Shown: positions 1-12,545, counted from the stretch's first letter. The stretch: 64,000 bases of DNA from Reticulitermes speratus (GCA_021186555.1 JAJKFL010000014.1:38174698-38238697); one strand, 5' to 3'. Translations and numbers: made by a program. The notes: generated by a model not told the origin, from the letters alone.

Positions 1-1457
1 TACTTTTCTTATTATGGGATTGCTGTACTCAAATATGGCCCATTTTTTGTTGTTGGTATTTATTTGTCGTTTGTTATGTATGGGTGTTTTGGTTTTTATC
101 TTGGTGTTGAGTTTATTTATTAGTATTTCTGGGTATTCATTGTTTCTTGCTATTTCTAGGATGGTATTCATCTCTTGTTGTTTTTCTTTTTTTGATAATG
201 GTAGGTTGTGTAGTCTGTTTAGTAGAAATCTGTATGCTGCTATTTTATGCTCTATTGGATGGTTTGATTTGTAGTGTATTGTGGTATCTGTGGTTGTGGG
301 TTTTCGGTATATATTAATATCCAGTTTTTTGTGTTTTCTAGTTATGGTTAAGTTAAGAAAATTGATTGTGTTGTTTTCTTCTTCTGTCATTGTAAATTTT
401 AACTCTGGGTGTATATTATTTATAAATTGTTCAATTTCCTTTCTATTGGTTTTGTTGTGTTCGTATATTATCATAATATCATCTATGTATCTCTTGTAGT
501 AGGTGATGTTGGATTTATCTAAAATTTGCTTTAACAGGATATCTTCGTAGTGTTGTAAAAATATCTGTGCAATTAAAGCAGATATGGGAGAACCCATAGC
601 TACTCCTTTTTCTGGTTGGTAATATTTATTTTCAAATTTGAAGTAGTTTTGTTTTAGGATGGTGTCCAGCAGCGTTATTGTTTGTGTTATGGTTATGTTG
701 TCAATTTTGTTTTTTGTCATTAGGTTTCTTGTGATGGTAATAGTTTCATCAATGGGTATGTTTACATAGAGGTCTTTTATGTCCATTGTGATCATTCTGC
801 TGTGTTCATTGATATATGAAGATTTTAGTTCTGTTGCAAGAAGAATGGAGTTATTAGTTATGTATGTGTTATGTAGTTGAATTAAGTTGGGTAGCCATTT
901 GTTCAAATGTTTTGCTATTTTGTATGTGGGTGCTTGGATGTTGTTTATAACGGGTCTTATGGGTTCGTTGTCTTTATGTATTTTGATTTGTACATTCAAA
1001 TTTGGAGCCTGTGGTTTTATTTGCATTAGGTACTTTTTCTGGTTTTTGTCTATTATTTTGTTGCATTTTGGGATGGTTGTTTGAAGTATTCTCTGATATT
1101 TGGGGGTAGGGTCTTTTAGTAATTGTGTGAAATTGTTGTCTTTTAGGAAATTTTCTGTTTTTTGTGTGAGGCAGTCTTGATTTATGATTACTATGGTCTT
1201 GTCTTTATCAGCTTTTGTTATAGTACGGTTATTCTGACGTAATTTCTCACGTATTTGTATCATGATGTAGTATTGCCTCTTGTGTAATATATTGGTGGTT
1301 GTAGTGTTCTTAATTTGTTTTATCTTGTTATAAGCTAATTGCCTGTATGTGTTCTGTTCGTTTTCATTGAGTTGTTTTATTGCATTTTCAGTGTCAATGA
1401 CAAGGTTCTGTATGATCTGTGTAGTGGGTTTTTCTATTGAGTAATTTAGTCCTAGTT
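1..1457 (-). CDS. PLE reverse transcriptase domain, open to the left edge
   Basis: I translated the minus strand of 1-1457 by eye and found no stop codon. The frame contains the expected PLE/telomerase-type RT landmarks in order: KADKDKTIVI near 1200, QIKIHKDNEPIRPVINN near 960, ITMDIKDLYVNIP near 770, KGVAMGSPISALIAQ near 580 and the catalytic YIDD at 478-489, then FLNLTITRKHKKLDINIYRK near 330. It continues past base 1 towards the GIY-YIG domain. It is separated from the N-terminal part only by the one-base shift near 1460. It is probably inactive as it stands, although the domain itself is intact. Confidence 0.9.
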
Positions 1458-1982
1458 TTACAGTTCTTCTTTGCTGAATTTTGTGTTGGTCAAGTTTTTG
1501 ATGCGTGGATAGAATTTTGTTATTGTTGTTGTTTGTTTGTCGGTATTTTGTATCTGTGGTTTTTGTGTGTGTCTTAGATTGTTGAGTTTTTTGTTGAGGT
1601 TTTCATAAAGTAAGTCATTAGTATGTTCCAATTTCTGATATTCTAACCTTTGAATTATATGCCATGTGCTTTGCCAGTAGTTCGCGCATTCCAGGTGAGT
1701 TTTATATAATTGTAGATTTAGGTTGGCTTTCTTCTTATATAGATGTTTCAATTCCAGGTTGATTCGATGTTTTATTGCCATTTGCTTGGTACTGTAGTTT
1801 CTCTTGTTGTTGGTGTTGATTTTGATGCTGAGGTATTTTGGTTGGAGATTCTCGTTACGGCAGACTTTGTTGAACCATATTGCAGCATTTGTCTTTAGTA
1901 GCTTCTTCTTGATGTTGTGATGGAGATATGTTGCTTTTGCCTGTTGGGCACTTATAAATTTCACAGTATTACCACCGTGCAT
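1458..1982 (-). CDS. PLE polyprotein, N-terminal part (174 aa, then frameshift)
   Basis: Starts with MHGGNTVKF and is rich in Lys, Asn, Leu and Tyr, as expected for the poorly conserved N-terminal region of PLE proteins. It ends at a TAA in the run AAAGAAGAACTGTAAAACTA. The reverse transcriptase frame continues directly in the next frame, so one base appears to be missing at about 1460 and the two reading frames were once one. The ATG is preceded by the pseudo-LTR end, and related ATGYACGG starts occur after ribozyme motifs elsewhere in the window, which supports this start. Confidence 0.8.
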   Translation of the reverse strand: MHGGNTVKFISAQQAKATYLHHNIKKKLLKTNAAIWFNKVCRNENLQPKYLSIKINTNNKRNYSTKQMAIKHRINLELKHLYKKKANLNLQLYKTHLECANYWQSTWHIIQRLEYQKLEHTNDLLYENLNKKLNNLRHTQKPQIQNTDKQTTTITKFYPRIKNLTNTKFSKEEL

Positions 1983-2061
1983 TTTCTAATCAAATAATAA
2001 AACCAACTAATGCACTTTATTGACCACTTTTATTCTGGCCTATTTCCCCTTACACTACACG

Positions 2062-2753
2062 TGTTATCAAAAAGAGACAAACAACAAGAGATGAATAGCA
2101 TCCTAGAAATAGCAAGAAACAATGAATACCCAGAAATACTAATAAATAAACTCAACACCAAGATAAAAACCAAAACATCCATACATAACAAACGACAAAT
2201 AAATACCAACAACAAAAAATGGGCCATATTTGAGTACAGCAATCCCATAATAAGAAAAGTAACAAACATATTCAAAAACACAGATATAAGAATCTCTTTC
2301 CGACCTTGCAACATTACCAAAAACATCTACAAAACACACCAAGCAACCAATAATACATACAGCAACAGTGGAATATATAGCCTGCAATGTAATACTTGTA
2401 AAAGACATTATGTTGGCCAGACTGGCAGAGATCTAGCTGCAAGGTATTCTGAACATACTAGATATATAAAGAATAATGATCCAAAATCAGCATATGCTTT
2501 ACACATACTGAATAATAGACATGAATTTGGACCGATGAAAAATACTATGCAGTTACTAAAATCATGTAAAAAAGGCCGAAATATGACAACTATAGAAAAC
2601 CTTTACATGCAAACTTTTCATAGGCAAGGAATAGTGATTGACGAGCAGTACGTCACAGATAACATGTTATTCCAACTGATAGACACCCCCACCAACTTCC
2701 ACTCATACCGGACACCTAACACAACAGCAGTCACCCTACACGCACAGCATTGA
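2062..2753 (+). pseudogene. PLE C-terminal part with GIY-YIG endonuclease, 5'-truncated
   Basis: The open frame begins at 2010, but the first 17 codons are pseudo-LTR sequence; homology to the PLE protein starts near 2062. The GIY-YIG domain is clear: GIYSLQCNTCKRHYVGQTG from 2370, then RDLAARYSEH, the region containing the conserved Arg, and a LNNRHEFG block. The two Cys residues between GIY and YVG match the extra Cys motif seen in many PLE endonucleases. The domain would nick target DNA for priming. Without its RT half this copy cannot act alone. Confidence 0.88.
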
Positions 2754-3147
2754 AAAAACAACACAGTGGCATCACAGTACACAAGGTAAGACATTCGTAG
2801 AAAACCAATTTCTTATTAAATATTCATTTAACCTCTAATAATTAATACAGCTTATATTTGAATGCTTAATTTATTTACAGAAATGGAATACGGAGTTGAA
2901 AAAAACTACGCCAGTAGTTCCGTAAAAAAGTGAATATTACGAACAGTCCACAATTTTAAAACATTTTTAAAACAGGTTTTAAACACACATCTACGTGAGA
3001 TTTTAAGATTCTAATAGACTATAGTACATATCGTACAATTTTAAAAGAGTTTTGAACTTCATTTACCTATGGCTTTTATATTTTAACAGACTATTGTACA
3101 TATTGTGTATTTGTTTTTAATATGTGAATAATTAGTAGCACACGACA

Positions 3148-3191
3148 ACCCCTGAAGATGGAACTTTAAAGTTCCGAAACACGTGTAGGGT
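3148..3191 (+). ncRNA. hammerhead-ribozyme-like motif of the PLE pseudo-LTR
   Basis: ACCC (stem I), CTGAAGA at 3152-3158, T, stem II formed by GGAACTTT/AAAGTTCC, GAAA at 3176-3179, palindromic CACGTG (stem III), TA as predicted cleavage site, then GGGT closing stem I. It lies 70 bases before the ATGCACGG start at 3261. Family knowledge: PLE pseudo-LTRs carry hammerheads with a minimal stem III. The extra T between CTGAAGA and stem II is not in the textbook core. Confidence 0.75.
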
Positions 3192-3287
3192 AAGGGGAAA
3201 TAGGCCAGAATAAAAGTGGTCAATAAAGTGCATTAGTTGGTTTTATTATTTGACTAGAAAATGCACGGTGGTAATACTGTGAAATTT
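3192..3287 (+). repeat. PLE pseudo-LTR end, inverted partner of 1955-2058
   Basis: The run from GGGGAAATAGGCCAG through the GTGCATTAGTTGG motif to the ATGCACGG start is present almost identically on the minus strand at 2058-1955. This is the right half of an inverted repeat that brackets the 1.1-kb truncated copy. Confidence 0.85.
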
Positions 3288-3736
3288 TAAGAACTATTTA
3301 GAAAACTGCATGTTTCCCACTTCATACGCGGCCCACATTCCCGTGTTAATATTAAACACAAATTAAGAAGCACGAAGTGCCCCTCATTAAACAATTCAGG
3401 ATAATAAGAATTACGTACACGGTGTTCCATAAACTACATGTCCAACTTAATGGTAGAAAGAAAAAAACGATTTACTAATTCATGCATGTGGCTCCTTTGA
3501 CAAGCCACAAACAGGATACACAGTCTCTATGAACACATTCTGATATTACGAATTCTGTACACACAACACATTACGATACCCACCTTCCCGTGTACAGTGT
3601 GAACATAAAAGCATGAAGAAAGTCCACTGAAAGATTAGGATTATGAGCATTGCATACACAGTAATACATAAACTGATTTTCCAAGTTAACGGTGGAGAGA
3701 AAACAAGTTAGGCAATGGCCGTATAACGTAATACTG
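3288..3736. other. no gene seen
   Basis: AT-rich sequence without a supported gene, clear repeat or long reading frame. Confidence 0.5.
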
Positions 3737-4035
3737 TGGCGCGTTCGCGTAATGTTTATACCTCCTCACCAGGCTTATATCATTTCACTCCAAGAGAGCA
3801 ATTTAATGTCGCCGGCGATAAAAAATATACTTAGGTCTTCATGTAAAGTGCGAGATATTTTTGTCCGATTCTAACTAAAATTGTATTTTCTCAACAGATT
3901 TTCATAAAAGTCTTCAATATCAAATTTCACAGAAATCCGTCCAAAGAGACGCTCTCATACATGAGAGCAGACGGCTGGATAGAGAGACGGTCATGACGAA
4001 CGTAATAGGGGTTTTCGCGACTATGCGAACGCGTC
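3737..4035. mobile_element. MITE with GGCGCGTTCGCG ends, internally deleted copy
   Basis: Begins TGGCGCGTTCGCG and ends GCGAACGCGTC, an inverted pair. The inside matches the larger copies at 20.9, 34.5 and 62.9 kb (the runs TCTTCATGTAAAGT, TTTTCTCAACA, AAATCCGTCCA and GACGG), but the first third is missing. No transposase. Confidence 0.65.
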
Positions 4036-6114
4036 GAAAAACCCTCCTTCGACAAGTCACTTTTAAACTGAGAACGAGGGAAATGTCTATCAGAAACTTT
4101 TCCGCCGAGTCTAAAATTCCCTGTGGGGTTCGTGTGTCTGTCCCCTGCCAAACACGGTAACCACGTGTTACGACCGCGATGTGTGACGTCACGCGAAACG
4201 ATCGAGCGTAGTGTTGTCAATTAAAATGTGTATCATTGTGTCAGTTACGTTGAACCTTGAAATATGTAACTTTCAATTCAAGTAGCTCGTCTCTCAAACG
4301 GAATGACGGAGTTTCTACAGCTCTCGACACTACACAGCAGCTAAGACTGACGCAATGTCTAGCAGCATAAATGACTGTAACAAGCGGTATTTGATTAACG
4401 GTGACATCCGACTCCGCTATTTATTGATAAGAACTGCAGATTAAATCACGCCTCAGAGAGCGTACAGACTCGCTATCCCTGGTCTACGGCATATCTGGCT
4501 GCATTAATACGTACAATACGGAATCCACATAAAATTTTGTGCCTATTTGTCTCATCAGATAACTCAGCATTCCAACACCCAATTCAACGCCCATACAAAA
4601 TCTCACTTTGTCAGCCCCTCTTCAGTTTTTAGGCGTCGTTTATGAAGTAATACGCCTTATGTGGAGACCCCGTCCGTCTGCTCCTGTCTTGACCTGGTAG
4701 CAAATTTATATAAAATGTTTTTAAAGGTTTCTCGACAAAATGCAATTGTCGTTAAAATGGGGCAAAAGTAGATGTTTTACTTGAGGAACTAAGTAAGTTT
4801 ATAAAAAGATCTTGCTGAATTTTTCTCCTTTGAAAACTACTCCAGAAAATTTTGTAAAAAAATTATAACACTTTTTATTAGTTTTTTTCCCAAAATCGTG
4901 CCATTTACGAGACACGTAACGAAAAAATTCGACTAAGCCAAACAGGCCAATGTAAACAGTTGACGACTGAAATATAACAAGAGCAACATAGATGCAATTT
5001 GCAAGCGTGGAAATTAGGGCAAAAATATACGAATGTACAGTCTGGTCGCAGATCAGACGTAAGAAAATCGACAAATGACGCAACACATTAACTGTTATTA
5101 CCCTACGTTTGGTCGCACTGTAAGTTGTAGGCCTTGTAGTGGCGAATTTTGGTCCAGAGGTTTGGTCTAATGGAACAGTACATGCCGCATTGTATACCCA
5201 TACGCTAAACCTGATCTCCGGATCATAATTCGTCATTAGTTGGCTGCGAATCATTTCTTATTTTACCATGCTGTAAATGTCGGTACAACATAAACTAACT
5301 AACTAACTTTGTAAGAGAAGTGCAAGTGATTCTCTTTAGTCCATAATATATATTTACGGACTGCATATAAATTATTATAACTATACAGACGACGATTTCA
5401 AACATACCAAATGGTCAGCCTTAATGCAACCTGTCACAATTTCAGTTTCATTTAACATTACTAGTCCTAATCAGAACTATTCTTGGTAATTGTCCTGACT
5501 GGTTAGAGAATTCGGAGTTCTTATAGAATCTGAATACAAGAACAAGTGCAGACATGTGTACAAGTACAGAATGCTAGCAAACGAAACTCACTGGCGACAG
5601 CAACGTGAAGTCCTACACGTAAATAAATTACTTTGCATTACATGAAACTTACATCAGTGAACCCGCATGTCTGAAACTCCAGACGCCATGAAACATCACA
5701 GAACATAGCTGACGAATAGGCGTAGACAAAATGTCCTTTCATTCGAATCACGTAGATTCTGCAGGCTCACAAGCGAAACAACATGAATTCGAACAAATAA
5801 AACACAGAATCGCCACACTAATTTCACAGATCCCACTTCTATACCGACACGAAAACACATACTAAAACTGACACTTCAGCTTCCAACCTCACCAGTAATT
5901 CACAATACGCTCTATTACAACGGATCTTTTCATCTAATGTATCACTCCGCACATAGAGCATTACAAAATGACATATAATTTACGTCACTGTATGTTGACA
6001 CAGGTAGAGCAACAGAATCCAACGAAACTTCTCCAATTCAGTTATAGAATTTATATTTTTCTCAAACATTTTTTAAACAATCATTGTTTAACGGCGCTGT
6101 CAATTGCTAAGATA
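4036..6114. other. no gene seen; one unsupported 151-aa frame
   Basis: Largely unique sequence. A minus-strand frame at 4799-5254 is 151 codons long but has no domain I recognise. Its C-terminal stretch resembles a diverged translation of the MITE family at 62.9 kb (HDFGKK versus HDFRKK), so part of it is probably transposon-derived. A short TAAC microsatellite lies near 5290. Confidence 0.5.
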
Positions 6115-6176
6115 ATAAATTGGCGGTGGTAGATAAAAGAAATACACTTGTATTTCATCTACCACCGCCAATTTAT
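6115..6176. repeat. perfect 20-bp hairpin
   Basis: ATAAATTGGCGGTGGTAGAT at 6115-6134 is exactly inverted at 6157-6176, and the loop adds an inner AAATAC/GTATTT pairing. It could be the fused end of an inverted repeat element or a hairpin RNA precursor; nothing here distinguishes the two. Confidence 0.7.
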
Positions 6177-6613
6177 GAAGCACTGATCGAATGATACTGA
6201 CATGGGAGAACCAAAGTACTCGGCGAAAAAGCTGCCCCGCTGCAGTCACTCTGTACACCAGAAAACCTTTTCAAATAAAAATTAAATATACTTCTTGGTG
6301 TGTTCATAATATACGTGTTTAATAACCACTAAGAGCGCATTAATTACGGACATGTAAAGAATTTTCGACTCACGTGCACTTGAAACGTAAGTCTTTGCTG
6401 TTGACTATTCATTTTAGTGTTCAGAGGATGTACAGAATTTAGGTTGTGTTAAGAAAGCAGAAACATATTTTAAACAATAGGCTATATACAACGGCATTTT
6501 ATGAATCTAGTATGGAATGACATGCTATAGAACTCGCATCAACATTAGCCTTATGGAGGAGCTGATAGTAGCTCAGCTGATGTAAAAATTCCCTCGCTTT
6601 TATTCATATACTG

Positions 6614-6800
6614 GGATCGACTTAGCATTCTAACAGAAATGAGTACCAGGAGTATTTCCTGGGGAGTAAAGGGGGCCGGTGCGTAGGGCTGACAACCTTA
6701 CCACCTTCATGTGTCGATTGTCTAGAAATCTGGGAGCCTCAACCTCCTGTAACCCTAAAGGCCTGTTCAGGCCTGTAATTAGATTGCTTTACCTTTACCT
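6614..6800 (+). mobile_element. tRNA-derived SINE (family B), 5'-truncated
   Basis: Matches the bodies of the SINE copies at 35.8, 46.0 and 49.9 kb, including TCTAACAGAAATGAGTACCA, a CCTGGGG(G)AGTAAAG run, GCGTAGGGCTGACAACCTTA and TCTAGAAATCTGGGAGCCTC. The tRNA-like head is missing here. Confidence 0.8.
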
Positions 6801-8865
6801 TGCTTTAATTCATATAATTTTCATTACTGACTTCAAAGGGACCAGGCTCTGGATCATATTTTTAGCTGATGATGCCTGTTCTACTTCTTTAAGATTTGTT
6901 TGAATATTATCCTCTAAAACACATGCTACTATAAAAAAACTGAGTAAAATGGATAAATTAATGACTCTAATACGTGAGACAAATTGCCATATTATAGAAC
7001 AGACTCAACTTTAAATAAGAAAAACACAAACCAACGTCACGGCATAAGAATGCAGTTTTGTAAACTTGTTCATGATTTTGATATTCAGAACGTTTATTCC
7101 ATTACATCACAGGTTCCCAGATGGTTTACTGTGGCTGGCTTCAACTTTCCTCTCATATGTGACATGAAAATAAATGACAGGGACAAAAGAATGTTCCTAA
7201 GTTGATAAAATTAAGGACAGTGATGTGCAGGTCATATAACATGCATGGGAGAAATGAGAAATGCATATAAAATTATAATGAAGAACAGGGATGGCACAAA
7301 TGTGAATGCTCCACCACATGATAAAAGATTCCTGCCCCTGTCACCCAGTTAAAAATGGGCAAGTTTCTCCAGACTTCATCACAGTTAATGATTTAACATT
7401 TCCAGACACTGACCAAAATCATCATTGATACTGGAATTGTTCAAATGGTTTTAGTGTTCCATAACATGGTCAGACTATGCCCAAGGTTCTCATTACAGCA
7501 AATATTAATATTACAGTCTTCCAGAACATGTCAACATGTAGTATGGCAAACAGGCAATCTGCCAACACTGTTGAGGGATGTACTGCTTCCATCTTCAGAG
7601 TAGACATCCTTACACTCTGAAAGCAGTAGGTTCCTCCAAAACATTGCTACCAATCTATCAGTTTACATGGCATCATAACCCAGAATACTGTAACCTCCTT
7701 ATAGCAGACAATAACCAGGTACTGTTCTCAGAAACTGCATTTTCAGTTTCAATAATTGTGCTTTGTTTTCCAGGTACCATATGATGTACTGAAGAGCATT
7801 ACAAGGAAGGCAACAGAGACACTAAACAACATAGGAGCAAAGATAGTTGGTATCTGAACCAGGGTTGTGTTGAATGATGAAATGGTTGTTAAACTACATT
7901 ATGGCATTTCATGAAACAAAGGTTAAATTCTATCACAAATACGAAAACGTTTCACAATTATGTTATATATTTAGAACACTGTAAGACTCTATTAATACAA
8001 CTGGGTGTATATATAATTTTAAATGCTGTAAGTTGCAAACATAACCTTAACTTGACCAGAATCTGAACACCTACCTACCTGTAACTTTTCCTACTATCAT
8101 TCTATTTAGGAAAAGAGACAAAACTTGTATGTCTGGTCACTGTATATATTTTGTTATGTTGACTGTAAATAAATAAGACTCAAATTATTTTTCTGGTTAA
8201 CAATGTCACAAAATTATTTACACAAGGTTATATTCTTAATATCAGTTTCCTTCTTAATTCTCCGTATGTTTTATTATTTTCCAATTGTCATTCTCCATTA
8301 CACTTGCACCTTATCTCACCGTAACCAAGCTCTTGTGTGCCTGCGGTGAGTATCTTTTAGCCTTAGCACAGATATATCCACAATTTACACAGTAAATGAT
8401 TTCTGAGGATTAAAGTCTTGTGAGATGTGATGCTGTGTTGCTAGTTTAGTGCTTTAAGTCCCTTACTATTTATTTAATCTCTACTTCCTGATGCACCACT
8501 TCCTATTCAATCATCACCTCCCTTCAGCCACCTGAACTACACCCCATACTACCCTGATCTTCAGTTGCTTCTGCATGGGGACGAGACACACGACACCTCC
8601 ATCCACCAACTGTCTAGGCCCAGCCCTTCTCAGTGTCCTTACAACTCATATCAATCTGCTCCACAGGTGGTTACAGATTGGTGTCCAGCTCCTTTACAGT
8701 GTATCTGCTTATATGGCCCTTTCCAGGGCCCACACTTACAACCAGACTCCATATACACCTCCCCCAGTTGGCTCACCATTCTTGCCTAGCATTCACCAAC
8801 TTGACCAACAGACAGATATATCTCCACCTGTCTCCCACATTTAGTTTTCTTATTGGAAATCTTGA
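6801..8865. other. no gene seen
   Basis: AT-rich, without a supported gene. Around 7590 there is a faint relic of the CATCTTCA...CTCTGAAA motif seen in other PLE-type repeats. At 8560-8850 a C-rich tract precedes the motif at 8866, as in the related repeats at 18.0 and 19.4 kb. Confidence 0.45.
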
Positions 8866-8920
8866 CCCTTGAAGATGAAGGTGACATGCCCCTCTGAAAC
8901 GTCAGGGAAACTCTAACCTA
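8866..8920 (+). repeat. degenerate ribozyme-like repeat end
   Basis: CCTTGAAGATGAAGG...TCTGAAACGTCAGGG resembles the CTTGAAGATGG...GAAACGTC family at 31.2 and 35.2 kb, with the following tail (AGCGACACAACGTCA) shared with 16.1 and 35.3 kb. The first core base differs from a true hammerhead. Confidence 0.5.
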
Positions 8921-11215
8921 GCGACACAACGTCATATTCCTGAAGAATTTAATCATCAACAACACTGCTGTGGAAACTTCAATTCTCACAAATTATTTCT
9001 GCTTGAACATACACATGATTTACTAGTATGTATATCATAATGTGCATGAGGTTTTTGTCAAATCAGCACACTAATTAATCTAAAAACATCACTAAATCCA
9101 TCCACTGTAAATAATCTACTGTATAATTAACAATTTTTAAATCAGGCCCCTTTTTTATTGCTACAAAAGTTCCTTGTCTTGCAATATTTCAATAGCAATA
9201 AATTTCCCTCCAAGAGTAAATTTCTGGTGCAAAATACATACTATATATAAACTGCAGAATCTTTATCCAAATAAAGCAGTGGATCAGCAGTACCACAAAA
9301 ATGTCAGTATTAATTGTGCATATGTTAAATACATGTGAAAGTAAGTCTCATGAAGTGTATGGTGCAGAAAGGCTAAATGAATATCACCTAATCTTAACAC
9401 TGAATGCTGAGGTTTAAATATGTCCTATAAAATATCTGAATGAAGAATAGTGCAAAACTAAGGATAAATGGCTAGTAAGTCTGAAGTCCTGGTTCCGTTT
9501 ATTTAGAAACTTGACATTCATGCATTTAGTAAAACAGTACAGTGTTTAAAAATATAAAACAGAGATTTAATTTTCATTGATATATCTGTCTAAATGATAA
9601 TTCTATTCCTGTTCTAGATTGTGAAACCTTTTATGAAGATACCACATTATCTTGATACATCCAGTCCCTTACAGATACTACATTATGAAGAAAAGATACA
9701 TGAATGTTAAACATATTATGATTAAATAACGAAATAACATGTAACAGTATAATCAACTTGCAACTATCAGTTAACACAATGTATAAGAACAAACACAGAT
9801 AATCACAATAGAGTATTTTTAATACTCAACTGTAACATTTATGAAATAACTAATAAAAATTTGACAGTGATAAGTTTATTTAAATATAACATGGATATAA
9901 TTATTATTGTATACAGTATCATATACTGTGTTAAAATATATACAATTATGATTATTATTATTATTGTTGTTGTATATATTGTACTTATTATATAAGTCAA
10001 CAAATTAGTAACAGTAATAATTCCCAACACCATTACCAATAAAACAATATTAAAATTATGTTTTTATATAAATAAATTACTGTTATCACATTAAAACCAA
10101 ATACTCATTTCTGAATTACAGCAACAAGATTTTCCCATTTCTAGAATTAATGTAAAAAAATATGCATGTCTAAAATGTTTGGAAGATAATGGAAGACACA
10201 GACAATTCAAAACACACTGTAAAACTGTTCAACAAAATTACCACAATTCATTCACTTCACATACTGGCTGAAAGCCTGTTCTGGCTTCAGTCTATCATTA
10301 GGTTACCAGAAGTTTTTTATTAACTGTAACAGTACAGATATTTACACTGTCTAATGCAACACCAGGCAACACATTCTTCCACACTTCTGTAAGTGACCTG
10401 AGGGTACCTAAAGAATGGAGTTTCAAACTACAACAACTTCACCCCTGATATGCGTCATGAATAGGACCAGAAATGATGTAAATGTGGTGGTGAGGAAAGA
10501 ATTCCTGCCCCTCTCAAGAAAGGAACCTTTGTCACTTTACTGACTAAGTTCCTAAGTAGAAATACATTCCATGTTATATTCCTAATATATTCTAAAAAAA
10601 ATTCTGAAAGCATTTAAATATCACATCAGAATATATAACTAACTAACTAACTAAATATATATATATATATAATGCATCAATTTTCTTTTAAATTCTAGAA
10701 GATACAATATTTATTCAATGTATTGCAAACTAATTTATTCCTATTAAAATGTAATCTGAAACCTACTACACAAATATTTATTAACCTGTAATATGAGGGA
10801 ATAGTGATTTTAAAATTCCCTAATACTACAAGGTTGGCAGCTGCATTTTAATTTAGGGGTAACAATCCAAGTGCAGTTTCAACTCATTGAAATTTTGTAA
10901 TGTAACATGGAAATTATTAACTGTTTTAATAATTACATAGTCAACACATTTTTGCCATGTCTTTCTCAAAAGACCATTTTGGCATTAAGCATTTATCATG
11001 TACAATACTCTTCAAATTTACCCACCCAGACGGAAGTAGATGTGTGTTCTTGATGAAGCTTAGTTAAAGAAGAAAGAAAATTCCATAATTCAGCTATTAA
11101 CCCCTTCTCTTTCTTACTGAAATATTTACAGGATAGAATGCAATATAATAAACAGTTAAACACAACCTGAAATACAGCAGAAGTGAGGATCAGATGCTTT
11201 ATCTTTCATAGAATA
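8921..11215. other. no gene seen; simple AT-rich tracts
   Basis: Very AT-rich. An ATT/TTG run lies around 9945-9975, and a TAAC run followed by (AT)n lies around 10637-10672. A degraded PLE-like CTGAAAGCCTGTTC tract near 10270 is too weak to name. Confidence 0.5.
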
Positions 11216-11334
11216 TGTTACATACAGTAATTTTTATGACTTTGTTTGCTGGTAGAAGTTAAAGCTGGAGATCTGGTCGTCTGTAACGTAGCATTGCATC
11301 GCTGAGTAAGTTTCTCCCAGTATCTCAAGAAATG

Positions 11335-11485
11335 TGTCGCCTTCATCTTCAAGGTTTCAAGGTCCTTGAAGAATGGAATTAATTCTTCATGGGCATTGAA
11401 CCCTTGAAGATGAAAGCAACATACTACTTTGAAGTGTCTGGAACCAATCACCCACCAATTCAACATCCCTGAAGACCAAAATCCT
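11335..11485. repeat. inverted pair of degenerate ribozyme-like ends
   Basis: TTCATCTTCAAGG at 11342 (minus motif) and CCTTGAAGATGAA at 11403 (plus motif) form a short inverted repeat, again with the left motif on minus and the right on plus. It belongs to the GAAACGTC-type family, here decayed (TTTGAAGTGTCTGG). The 97-codon frame across it is not a gene. Confidence 0.5.
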
Positions 11486-11514
11486 CGATTACACAGCTGT
11501 GTAAACCTCAAAAC

Positions 11515-12545
11515 TCAAAGAATATGAAGTTGTTTCTAAAGGTACAGAGCATGATTGAGTGACTGAATGTGGAAAGCAGTGGCTGTGGCATTTTTTAAGT
11601 TATTTTATCATTTATCTGGAAAAAGACGTGACACAATAGCCGGTCTGCAGGCCAAGAATTCAACCTGGAACTTGTGGAGTATAATGCTGGAATGCTTATC
11701 ATTTGAATGTAACATCTAGTCCCACGCATTCTTAAACTTGGAATTTTACGCTCATTCTACACTGGAATATGTCCACAGCATTCACTGGACAGGAGACTAC
11801 CAGACCTGATCTAGATATAGCGCTAAAGAACTTACACTTTCATCTTTAACACTGATCATCCAGCCCACAGCAAGTCATCACTTTATTTGTGCTTATGGTA
11901 ATATTGGAGTATTTAAGTGTTTCCTTGTCATCTAGTTCAGACTCTCCCAAACCAGCCACCATATGGCAACACTAAATTATAAATAAGGAATATTACTCAA
12001 ACATGTGAATATTCATTAATAGTACTATATTGAAAGCACTAATTACCTTTTATGTCATTTTCATAGTCTGAGAAACCTCAAACATTTTTATTCACATCAA
12101 CAGAGCTTCACATTTAAAGACTCTCTGAACAGCTGATCTAGATGACAAAAAATGCATTTACAGTTCTCATTATAATGTAAAATGCATAAATAATTTATGT
12201 CCTCAGTATAGAAACTGAATTTTCACAGCTGTGTTGCCTACTTCCATCAACCGAGTATAACTCTTGACTGCAACGTCACTTAAAGTTCTTCCTAACTTTA
12301 ATCTCCTAGTTTTTTGAGAAACAGTATTTAAAATTTATTTCCAAGAGTTAATCATTTCAGATCTGTACACAATAAAATTTAATACTATCCTTTATATTTT
12401 GTTTTTAAATAGCATAAAACCTAAGTGAGAAATAAAGCCATTAAATATGTCATTAATTCTGTACATTATCAGTTATGGTCCCTGTATAAGAGTTGTAAAT
12501 GTCTGTTTTATTATATACTGAAAAGTTTAATGCATTCACCAAACA
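11515..12545. other. no gene seen
   Basis: Unique-looking AT-rich sequence with no supported feature. Confidence 0.5.

Larger units (their letters stand above)
1..2058 (-). mobile_element. Penelope-like retroelement, left copy, cut by window edge
   Basis: Read on the minus strand this holds, in order, a pseudo-LTR end (2058-1983), a start codon at 1982, an N-terminal coding part and a full PLE reverse transcriptase domain that runs off base 1. The endonuclease part must lie outside the window. It abuts a second, opposite copy at about 2058, giving a head-to-head pair. PLEs are retroelements distinct from LINEs, with a telomerase-like RT and usually a GIY-YIG endonuclease. The coding part is nearly intact, so this is a young copy compared with the rest of the window. 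Confidence 0.9.
2059..3287 (+). mobile_element. Penelope-like retroelement, right copy, 5'-truncated
   Basis: From about 2062 the plus strand matches the end of the left copy's coding region (the QQEMN..ILEIARNNEYPEIL block) and then continues through the GIY-YIG domain, a 3' tail, a ribozyme motif (3148-3191) and a pseudo-LTR end. After the pseudo-LTR, ATGCACGGTGG at 3261 begins a further PLE reading frame that is lost after about 27 bases (3287), so the source was a tandem array. The 5' truncation is typical of PLE insertions. Confidence 0.9.

Noticed and set aside
14..499. Hydrophobic plus-strand frames (86 and 72 codons)
   Set aside because: Antisense shadows of the PLE reverse transcriptase frame.
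4799..5254. 151-codon minus frame as a gene
   Set aside because: No domain, no splice or promoter context, and part of it resembles a MITE translation.
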